From Pseudomonadota bacterium (lineage in GTDB: Bacteria > Pseudomonadota > Gammaproteobacteria > Steroidobacterales > Steroidobacteraceae): a stretch of 6,373 bases of DNA. Where the stretch lies: positions 1 to 6,373 of the forward strand of contig JAKBBE010000147.1 of NCBI GenBank assembly GCA_021826035.1, read 5' to 3'. Both the position numbers and the translations under genes were made by a program. Shown here in pieces: positions 1 to 5,295 of this stretch (position 1 is the stretch's first letter; each line of letters begins with the position of its first letter). The notes beneath the pieces are model-generated. The model searched no databases. It was not told the origin of the DNA and worked only from the letters and a program-made list of their open reading frames with translations.

Positions 1-228
1 GCCCGGCATCGTCCCGACCTCGAGCGCACGGCCCCGGGGCGTCGAGGGCAGCTCGAGCCAGTCCGCGAACGCGCTCCAGAACCCTTCCAGGTCGGTCACG
101 GACCAGCGCCACAGGCTCGCGTAATCGCCACAGTGCACGCCCCGCTCGCGTGCGAGCCAGCGCATGAACGCGGTTATGCGCGCCGCCTCGACGGTCGCGC
201 CGGACGGTTGCCACACCGGCGTGCTCAT
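1..228 (-). CDS. Acetoacetate-CoA ligase (acetoacetyl-CoA synthetase), N-terminal 76 residues only
   Basis: This partial gene starts with ATG at 228-226 and runs off the left edge still open and in frame (76 codons visible). The family activates acetoacetate with ATP and CoA to acetoacetyl-CoA in the cytoplasm, and is an ANL adenylate-forming enzyme distinct from acetyl-CoA synthetase. The visible part matches the N-terminal cap of the family: MSTPVWQPS at the start, ITAFMRWLARERG at residues 18-30, DYASLWRWSVTDLEGFW at residues 35-51 and a final TMPG at 73-76, where family members read on into the adenylation domain. The AMP-binding core lies outside the window, so activity cannot be judged. 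The start codon overlaps the hydrolase stop as TGATG, so translation is probably coupled. With 3-hydroxybutyrate dehydrogenase two genes upstream it completes ketone-body or PHB-monomer use. The family call is confident; this is often annotated acsA2 or aacS. Confidence 0.88.
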   Translation of the reverse strand, partial: MSTPVWQPSGATVEAARITAFMRWLARERGVHCGDYASLWRWSVTDLEGFWSAFADWLELPSTPRGRALEVGTMPG

Positions 229-1121
229 CAACAAGGTGTCGCTTGCGAGGCGAAAGTCAGCCGGGCGAGAAAACGCTCGATTGCCGGCACCACCCCGGGC
301 TCATCGAGCAGCGGCGCATGGCCCCGCTGCTCCACCGTGAGCCATTCCAGGTCGGGTTTCGCGCGCTGCATGCGCTCGACGATGGCGGCGCTCAGGAGGT
401 CCGACTGCGCCCCGCGGATCGCGAGCATCGGCACGGCCCGGATCTGCGCGAACAGCGGCCACAGATCCGGCGGCACCGCCGGGGCGGCGCGGATCGCCTC
501 GCCGATCAGCGGATCGGAATCGAACACCGGCGTCCCCGAGGCATCCTCGCGGTAACTGCGGCGCGTCACGACGGACCATTGCGCCTCGGACAGACCGGGC
601 CAGGCCGCGCCGTTGACCGCGCGGAACTGCGCCACCGCCTCCGCCCAGGTGCGTACCGGCGGCAGCTTTCCGGTGTAGCCGCGGATGCGCTCGATACCGC
701 GCGGGTCGGCCTCGGGACCGATGTCGTTGAGCACGATACCGGTCACGGCGCGCGGCGCGCCCGCCGCGAGCAGCATCGCCAGCAGCCCGCCGAGGGAGGT
801 CCCGATGATTCCGACCCGGGTCAGCTTGAGGACCTCCATCAGCCTCTGAAGGTCCTGCAGGTAGACCCTGGGATGATAGTTGCGCCAGTGGGAATCGCGC
901 TGTGAGAGACCCCGGCCTCTCAGGTCCGGGCAGATCACCCGGTAGCGGGTGGCCAGGTGTGGGGCCAAGCGCTCGAAGTCCCGGCTGTTGCGGGTCAATC
1001 CCGGCAGGCACAGCACCGCAGGCGCTGCCGGACCGGCCGTCTCGTACACCCGGCTGAAGAGTGTCAGGCCGTCGAAGCTGCTCCAGCGTTGCTCGCGCGA
1101 GACCGCCGTGCCGTCATTCAT
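228..1121 (-). CDS. Alpha/beta-fold hydrolase, putative ester or oligomer hydrolase
   Basis: The product is a cytoplasmic serine hydrolase of 297 residues with no signal peptide or membrane segment. From the ATG at 1121 the landmarks are an oxyanion-side LPGLTRN at about 39-45, the nucleophile elbow GTSLGG with Ser109, a probable acid Asp241 in RGAQSDLLS and the catalytic His268 in RGHAPLLDEPG. Length and motif order fit the family that includes 3-oxoadipate enol-lactonase-like and carboxylesterase-like enzymes; sequence alone does not give the substrate. A GTG at 1133 would add four residues, but the ATG at 1121 is preferred because it forms an ATGA overlap with the dehydrogenase stop and has GGGTGG eight bases upstream. 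Lying between 3-hydroxybutyrate dehydrogenase and acetoacetate-CoA ligase, it may release 3-hydroxybutyrate from an imported ester or oligomer; that role is inference. A thioesterase-like or lactonase activity is the main alternative. Confidence 0.85.
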   Translation of the reverse strand: MNDGTAVSREQRWSSFDGLTLFSRVYETAGPAAPAVLCLPGLTRNSRDFERLAPHLATRYRVICPDLRGRGLSQRDSHWRNYHPRVYLQDLQRLMEVLKLTRVGIIGTSLGGLLAMLLAAGAPRAVTGIVLNDIGPEADPRGIERIRGYTGKLPPVRTWAEAVAQFRAVNGAAWPGLSEAQWSVVTRRSYREDASGTPVFDSDPLIGEAIRAAPAVPPDLWPLFAQIRAVPMLAIRGAQSDLLSAAIVERMQRAKPDLEWLTVEQRGHAPLLDEPGVVPAIERFLARLTFASQATPC

Positions 1122-1906
1122 TGCATGTGCCACCCGTGGCTGACCACCAGCGACTGGCCCGTGAGGGCGCTCGAGTCGAAGGCGCAGAAGAACAGCGCCG
1201 CCTCGGCGACATCCTCCAACGTCGTGAACTGCCCATCAACCGTTTCCTTCAGCATGACCTCGCGCACGACCTCCTGCTCCGAGAGGCCGAGCGCCTGGGC
1301 CTGCTCGGGGATCTGTCGGTCCACGAGCGGCGTGCGCACGAACCCGGGGCAGATCACGTTGGCGCGCACGCCACGCCCGGCGCCCTCCTTGGCCACCGCG
1401 CGGGCGAGGCCGAGCAGCCCGTGCTTGGCCGCCACGTACGGGGCCTTCAGGACCGAGGCCTCCGTGGAGTGCACCGAGCCGATGTAGAGGATGCTGCCCC
1501 CGTCCTGGCCGTACATCTGCTTCAGCGCCGCCCGCGTGGTGAGGAACGCCCCGTCCAGGTGCACCGCCACCACCCGGCGCCAGTCCGCGAACGAGAGCGC
1601 CTCCAGCGGGGAGATAACCTGGATGCCGGCGTTGTTGACCAGAATGTCGAGCCGTCCGCAGGCGCCGATCGCCTCACTCATGCCGGCTTCGACCTGCTCC
1701 TCGCAGGTCACATCCATGACGAGCGGCATTGCCTCCCCGCCCGCCGCGCCAATCTGCGTGGCCGCCTCCTCGGTGCGCGACCGATCCAGATCGCTCACCA
1801 CGACGCGCGCTCCCTCGCGGGCGAAGGTGCGCGCGATGGCCAGACCGATTCCGCTCGCCGCGCCGGTGATGAGCGCGACCCGTCCCAGCAGACGGGAACC
1901 GCTCAC
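1118..1906 (-). CDS. bdhA: D-3-hydroxybutyrate dehydrogenase (SDR family)
   Basis: This classical short-chain dehydrogenase of 262 residues oxidises D-3-hydroxybutyrate to acetoacetate with NAD in the cytoplasm. Visible motifs are the dinucleotide-binding TGAASGIG (14-21), Asp39 in VVSDLD (which favours NAD over NADP), NNAG (91-94) and the catalytic Ser144, Tyr157 and Lys161. The substrate-pocket residues known for bacterial 3-hydroxybutyrate dehydrogenases (Gln94, His144, Lys152, Gln196 in the Pseudomonas fragi enzyme, as I recall the numbering) all appear here with a constant shift of two: Gln96, His146, Lys154 and Gln198. The family-specific stretch RTPLVDRQIPEQ and the C-terminal SHGWHMQ are also present. 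The usual SDR tetrad Asn is His116 in this protein. The start is GTG at 1906, overlapping the receptor stop as GTGA; the reading from there begins directly with the Rossmann strand, so no earlier start is needed. It is second in the four-gene operon. Confidence 0.92.
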   Translation of the reverse strand: MSGSRLLGRVALITGAASGIGLAIARTFAREGARVVVSDLDRSRTEEAATQIGAAGGEAMPLVMDVTCEEQVEAGMSEAIGACGRLDILVNNAGIQVISPLEALSFADWRRVVAVHLDGAFLTTRAALKQMYGQDGGSILYIGSVHSTEASVLKAPYVAAKHGLLGLARAVAKEGAGRGVRANVICPGFVRTPLVDRQIPEQAQALGLSEQEVVREVMLKETVDGQFTTLEDVAEAALFFCAFDSSALTGQSLVVSHGWHMQ

Positions 1907-4308
1907 TCGCGGCCCGCCTGGTAGTCATACGTGATGGTCGCCTGAACGGTGCGCGGTGCCCCGTAGAAGCCAATCTGGCTCACCCCGCCGATAAAGGAAT
2001 TGGCCGGCCCGATCGGTCCGGCGCCGAAGTCGTAGCCCGCGACCCGGTAGTAGCGGTTGGTGAGGTTCTCCCCGTCGATCGAAAAGCGCCACAGGCCGCT
2101 CGCGGTGGTGTAAGTGAGGTGGGCGTTGAGCAGACCGTAGGCGGGCTGGTCGGTCGGGCTCGGGAAGGTGACCGCCACCTTGGTGAAGCTGCGCCAGTCG
2201 TAGCCCGCGCGGGCCACCAGCGCGCCGGAATTGAGGTACCACGCATAGGAGACGTTGGCCGAGACCGTCCAGCGGGGCGCGTTCAGCGGACGATTCTGGC
2301 CGGCAATATTGACCGCCCCCACCCCGGCGGTGCAGCCCGGCGCAGCGCTGAACACGCTGCAGGGGACGAGATAGTTCTGGTAGTAGGAGTCGAGGTAACC
2401 GACGTTCAGACCCAGCGTGAGCGCGCGACTCACCCGCCAAGCCGACTCGAGCTCCGCGCCCTGATTGATCTGCTTGCCGGCGTTGAGCTCGGCCGTGAGA
2501 TTCGTCGGCACGCCCGCGTGCTCGACGAACTGCTGCACGCCGATCTGGGCGTCCGTCAGCGGATCGTAGAAGGCGGCCATGTTCAGCATCAGCCGGTGGT
2601 CGAGCCAGGTCGACTTCACGCCCAGCTCGTAGTTGTTGGCGATCTCCGAGGCATAACCATTCTGGGTTCCCGGGTACACGGCGGCATTGCCGCGCATATC
2701 GAACCCGCCGCTCATGAAGCCCCGACTGTACATGACGTAGCCCATCAGCGTGGGCGTGAAGTGGTAATCGAAGCCGAGTCGGGGCGTGATGTTCACGAAG
2801 GGACGGGTGCGCTGGTAATTGGTGACGACCCCCGGATCGGGGAAGAACCCGGCGGGGACGTCATTGGGATTGAAGAACTGCTGGCCGGGATACAGCTGCG
2901 TGGGCGCGACGCTCGCGTAATCTGCCTGGTAGACATAGGCTCTCTTCACGTCCTCGTTCCAGCGGATGCCGGTATCGAGGTTGAGCTTGTCGGTGAGCGT
3001 CCAGGTGGCATCCCCGTAGAGCGCATAGCTCTTGGTGCGCACGCAGCCCTGCACCAGCTCCGTGATGTACAGATCGTACGCGGGGATGCCGAGCAGATTG
3101 AGCGTGCCGATCGAGGCGTTGTAGTCGCCACAGGCCGTGCTGTTCATGAAGAACACCCCGCCCACGCCCTTCACCCGCTGGCCGGTGTACGTGATGTTGC
3201 TCTCGAGGGAGGTCTGCTGGTCCTTGTAGCGCGCCGGCACCTCGAACAGGTTCTGGTTCATCTCGGCGAAGTTGATGAACTGCTGCCCCTGGCCGCGGTA
3301 GTAGGCGCCGATCACCTTCAGGCCGAGATGATCCGCCAGCTTCTGGGTGTAGGTGCCGGAGAAGCCGTTGCGATGGAAGTAGTCCCGGCTCACCGGCATG
3401 TCGTCGTAACTGTCGAACGGGTTGGCGAGCTGCGGCACCAGGTAATTGTTCATGCGCTGGCCGCCCGAGGCATTCGAGTTGTCCAGGATGTCATCGGCGA
3501 TGAGCACGAGCTTGGAGCTTGCGCCCCACAGCAGCGTCAGGTTGGCCCGGCCGGCCAGCACGTCCTTGTTCGAGAGCGACTCGCCGATGGAATTCTGGGT
3601 GCTCGGCACCGCGCCGGGCTGCGCGACCACGTGCCCGTAGCCGCCGCGGCGGAAGTACCCGACCGATACGCCGAAATAGACGTGCCGGTCCACGATCGGG
3701 GTGGCGAACTCGAGCTTGTAGTCGTTCTCGCCGTAATTACCGCCGGTCACCGACATCGTGAGCCGTCTCGGTCCGACGACGCCCGCGGTCACGTACTTGA
3801 TCGCACCGCCGATGGTGTTCTTCCCGTAGAGCGTGCCCTGCGGGCCGCTCAGCACCTCGATGCGCTTGACGTCGAGCACATCGAGGAGCGCCCCCTGGTT
3901 GCGCGCCATGTACACCCCGTCGATGTACACGCCCACCGCCGGATCGTTCCCCCACAGCGGATCGGACTGCCCGATGCCGCGGATGTAGACGTTGATGGTG
4001 CTGCTCGTGGCCCGATCCGCAGAGATCTTCATGTTGGGCACGAAGCTGTTGAGGCCGGTGAGATTCTTGACACCCCAGTCGCGCAACTGGCGCGCCGTCA
4101 TCGCGGTGTCGGTCAACGGGACGTTCTGCAGGTTCTGCGCACGCCGCATCGCGGTGACCACGATCTCGCGAAGCTGGATCGGTGCCGCCTCGGCGTGCGC
4201 CGGATCCGGCGCACGGGCCTCGGCGGCCGTCGGGGCCGATGTTTGTGCCTGGGCGATTCCCGCGGCGAGACAGGAAGCGACGACTGCATGGACCAACCGG
4301 TTACGCAT
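1903..4308 (-). CDS. TonB-dependent outer-membrane receptor
   Basis: This 801-residue outer-membrane gated transporter takes energy from TonB-ExbBD. A Sec signal peptide is clear: MRNR, a hydrophobic core, then AQA at 19-21 as the likely cleavage site. A TonB box-like EIVVTA is at 48-53. The plug domain covers about 60-175, with the landmarks VYIRGIG (107-113), DPAVGVYIDGVYM (122-134) and the highly conserved IEVLSGPQGTLYGKNTIGGAI (starting at 150). The remainder is a 22-strand-type barrel ending in TITYDY followed by five extra residues. Cysteine pairs at 393/422 and 650/659 could close extracellular loops as disulfides. Length is normal for the family. The ligand cannot be read from the sequence: iron chelates are the classic cargo, but this subgroup is widely expanded for organic substrates, and the operon partners argue for a 3-hydroxybutyrate-containing or lipid-like compound. 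It is the first gene of the operon, divergent from the TetR gene. Nine G lie just before the start. Confidence 0.95.
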   Translation of the reverse strand: MRNRLVHAVVASCLAAGIAQAQTSAPTAAEARAPDPAHAEAAPIQLREIVVTAMRRAQNLQNVPLTDTAMTARQLRDWGVKNLTGLNSFVPNMKISADRATSSTINVYIRGIGQSDPLWGNDPAVGVYIDGVYMARNQGALLDVLDVKRIEVLSGPQGTLYGKNTIGGAIKYVTAGVVGPRRLTMSVTGGNYGENDYKLEFATPIVDRHVYFGVSVGYFRRGGYGHVVAQPGAVPSTQNSIGESLSNKDVLAGRANLTLLWGASSKLVLIADDILDNSNASGGQRMNNYLVPQLANPFDSYDDMPVSRDYFHRNGFSGTYTQKLADHLGLKVIGAYYRGQGQQFINFAEMNQNLFEVPARYKDQQTSLESNITYTGQRVKGVGGVFFMNSTACGDYNASIGTLNLLGIPAYDLYITELVQGCVRTKSYALYGDATWTLTDKLNLDTGIRWNEDVKRAYVYQADYASVAPTQLYPGQQFFNPNDVPAGFFPDPGVVTNYQRTRPFVNITPRLGFDYHFTPTLMGYVMYSRGFMSGGFDMRGNAAVYPGTQNGYASEIANNYELGVKSTWLDHRLMLNMAAFYDPLTDAQIGVQQFVEHAGVPTNLTAELNAGKQINQGAELESAWRVSRALTLGLNVGYLDSYYQNYLVPCSVFSAAPGCTAGVGAVNIAGQNRPLNAPRWTVSANVSYAWYLNSGALVARAGYDWRSFTKVAVTFPSPTDQPAYGLLNAHLTYTTASGLWRFSIDGENLTNRYYRVAGYDFGAGPIGPANSFIGGVSQIGFYGAPRTVQATITYDYQAGRE

Positions 4309-4311
4309 GGA

Positions 4312-4320
4312 CCCCCCCCC
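4312..4320 (-). repeat. Run of nine G in the receptor translation-initiation region
   Basis: Read on the minus strand, nine consecutive G are followed by TCC and then the receptor ATG at 4308. The run sits at the place of the Shine-Dalgarno sequence, so its length sets both the pairing and the spacing to the start codon. An upstream ATG at 4331-4329 is out of frame with nine G but would be in frame with seven or ten. Such tracts are prone to slippage. A sequencing length error is also possible. Confidence 0.7.
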
Positions 4321-4372
4321 TTGTTGTGCATCTGCCGTGCGCCGGGTCAGCGGCGGACAGCAGTCATATCTA

Positions 4373-4410
4373 GTTGAACGTTCGTTGTACTTATTTCAAC
4401 AGGCGTTGAA
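4373..4410. promoter_or_regulatory. Probable operator: inverted repeat plus extra half-site and palindrome
   Basis: TTCAAC (4395-4400) and GTTGAA (4405-4410) form a perfect six-base inverted repeat around AGGC. A third copy of GTTGAA is at 4373-4378 and overlaps the perfect palindrome GAACGTTC (4376-4383). The CAAC-N4-GTTG core resembles the published PsrA consensus (CAAAC, short gap, GTTTG), and the divergent regulator is PsrA-like in its C-terminal half. The site overlaps the likely receptor -10 box and start point, which suits repression. Two adjacent sites could give cooperative binding. That the TetR protein is the ligand of this site is inference. Confidence 0.55.
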
Positions 4411-4437
4411 GATACGACCGGGATGGGGAAAATGCAA
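4409..4437 (-). promoter_or_regulatory. Candidate promoter of the receptor operon
   Basis: On the minus strand TTGCAT (4437-4432) and TATCTT (4414-4409) are separated by 17 bases, a sigma-70-type arrangement with moderate matches (three and four of six). Transcription would start near 4402 and leave a leader of about 94 bases. The -10 box runs directly into the inverted repeat at 4395-4410, so a bound regulator would block it. The call rests on spacing and context only. Confidence 0.35.
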
Positions 4438-4468
4438 TATGCCCCCGACGGGCGGCGCAGCCGAGTGG

Positions 4469-4501
4469 GTCCGCGCGCCGGCCGTCCGCCGGCCGGCCGG
4501 C
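4469..4501. repeat. GC-rich imperfect tandem repeat with hairpin potential
   Basis: Two 15-base units starting GTCCGC lie end to end (4469-4483 and 4484-4498) and differ at two positions. Within them GCCGGCC (4477-4483) can pair with GGCCGGC (4491-4497) across a seven-base loop. The element is between the receptor promoter and the tetR start, with no T-run after it, so it is not a standard terminator. It could separate the two divergent promoters or be a chance product of high GC. Confidence 0.45.
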
Positions 4502-4546
4502 AAGCCCGAGCCCTGGCGGGGCTATCTATCGGATGGGCACAGTGAC

Positions 4547-4570
4547 TAGAATATTTCTTTGAATCTAGGA
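4547..4570 (+). promoter_or_regulatory. Weak -10 candidate and ribosome binding site of the tetR gene
   Basis: AGGA at 4567-4570 is seven bases before the ATG at 4578 and supports that start. The AT-rich patch at 4547-4566 contains TAGAAT (4547-4552), a fair -10 box, but no good -35 element lies 16-18 bases upstream. The ribosome binding site is well supported. The promoter is tentative: with TAGAAT as -10, the leader would be only about 20 bases. Confidence 0.4.
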
Positions 4571-4577
4571 ACTTACG

Positions 4578-5231
4578 ATGGCCCGACCCCGGCGCACGAC
4601 CAAAGAGAAACTGCTGGATGCCGCCGAGAGGCTCTTCGCGCGCAAGGGCTATCACGGCACCTCGCTGCGCACCATCACGCGGGCGGCCGGGGTGGACTTG
4701 GCGTTGGTGAATTATCACTTCGGCGGCAAGCAGGCCCTGTTCGAGGCGGTGATCGACCGGCGCGGGGCGATGCTCAACGAGGAGCGGCTGCGGCGACTCG
4801 CCGAGATGCGTCGCGCGGCCGAGCCGGGCCGCCCGTCCACCGAGGCGGTGGTGAGCGCGTTCTTCGATCCCATCCTGGACTTTCTGGAGCACGCCGATCC
4901 GGGCTGGCACAGCTACTTCGCGCTGCTCGCCGAGGTCAACAACTCCCCCGTCTGGGGCAAGCGCCTCATGGGCAAGACGTTCAACACCACGGTCAAGCAG
5001 TTCATCGCGGCGCTGATGCAGTCCCTGCCCGAGGCGGCGCCCGAGGATGTGTACTGGGGCTACAACTTCCTCACCGGCGCCCTCACCCTCTCGCTCGCCG
5101 AAACCGGTCGACTGGACGTGCTCTCTGGGGGCCTGTGCCGCTCGGCGGACGTCGCGGCCCTGCGCGCGCGGCTCGGGCCGTTCGTCTCGGCGGGTTTGCG
5201 GGGCCTCGCGCGACGCCCGCAAGCCGGTTGA
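4578..5231 (+). CDS. TetR/AcrR-family transcriptional regulator, PsrA-like
   Basis: This 217-residue protein has the usual length for a one-domain-plus-ligand-domain TetR repressor. The N-terminal DNA-binding domain covers about 8-55: KEKLLDAAERLFARKGYHGTS leads into the helix-turn-helix with TSLRTITRAAGV and the recognition segment LALVNYHFGGKQALFEAV (41-58). The all-helical ligand domain fills 85-210. Its end (VYWGYNFLTGALTLSL at 158-173 and LRARLGPFVSAGLRGL near 195-210) recalls PsrA, which responds to long-chain fatty acids in gammaproteobacteria; the match is by eye and the effector here is unknown. The start at 4578 has AGGA seven bases upstream. The gene is divergent from the receptor operon across 269 bases containing an inverted repeat, so it probably represses that operon and perhaps itself. 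Its inducer may be the imported compound or an intermediate such as 3-hydroxybutyrate, acetoacetate or an acyl-CoA. Confidence 0.9.
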   Translation: MARPRRTTKEKLLDAAERLFARKGYHGTSLRTITRAAGVDLALVNYHFGGKQALFEAVIDRRGAMLNEERLRRLAEMRRAAEPGRPSTEAVVSAFFDPILDFLEHADPGWHSYFALLAEVNNSPVWGKRLMGKTFNTTVKQFIAALMQSLPEAAPEDVYWGYNFLTGALTLSLAETGRLDVLSGGLCRSADVAALRARLGPFVSAGLRGLARRPQAG

Positions 5232-5295
5232 CCCGGTCGGCCGGCCCGAGCACCCCGGCTCAGGAATTCAGGCGCCTGCCGCTTTGCCGCCCGCG
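5232..5295. other. Convergent intergenic gap, 64 bases
   Basis: This gap separates the stop of the plus-strand tetR gene from the TAA of the minus-strand FAD-subunit gene. It contains a ten-base palindrome CAGGCGCCTG (5269-5278) and a short four-base stem (GAGC 5248-5251 with GCTC 5258-5261). Neither has a following T-run, so no intrinsic terminator can be called on either strand, although both transcripts should end near here. Confidence 0.5.

Noticed and set aside
243..905. Plus-strand open frames opposite the hydrolase and dehydrogenase genes (also 1061-1924 and 957-1487)
   Set aside because: All are antisense shadows in GC-rich sequence, without domains or initiation signals; the minus-strand genes have intact catalytic motifs.
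4113..4331. A 72-codon frame starting at the upstream ATG before the receptor
   Set aside because: It is out of frame with the receptor, is basic and Pro/Arg-rich with no motif, and has no clear ribosome binding site. It matters only as a frame that a G-tract change could join to the receptor.
2119..4377. A 752-codon open frame on the plus strand, antisense to the receptor gene
   Set aside because: It mirrors the receptor's codon structure, is rich in Arg, His, Val and Ala without any recognisable domain, and the receptor on the other strand has a full set of family motifs. High GC content makes such long antisense frames common.
4347..5222. A 291-codon open frame on the minus strand opposite the TetR gene
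   Set aside because: It has a low-complexity, Arg/Gly-rich composition and no motif, while the plus strand carries a clear TetR protein with a good ribosome binding site.
5239..5278. Possible bidirectional terminator between the tetR and FAD-subunit genes
   Set aside because: The palindrome CAGGCGCCTG has no loop, the other stem is only four bases and neither is followed by a T-run on either strand.
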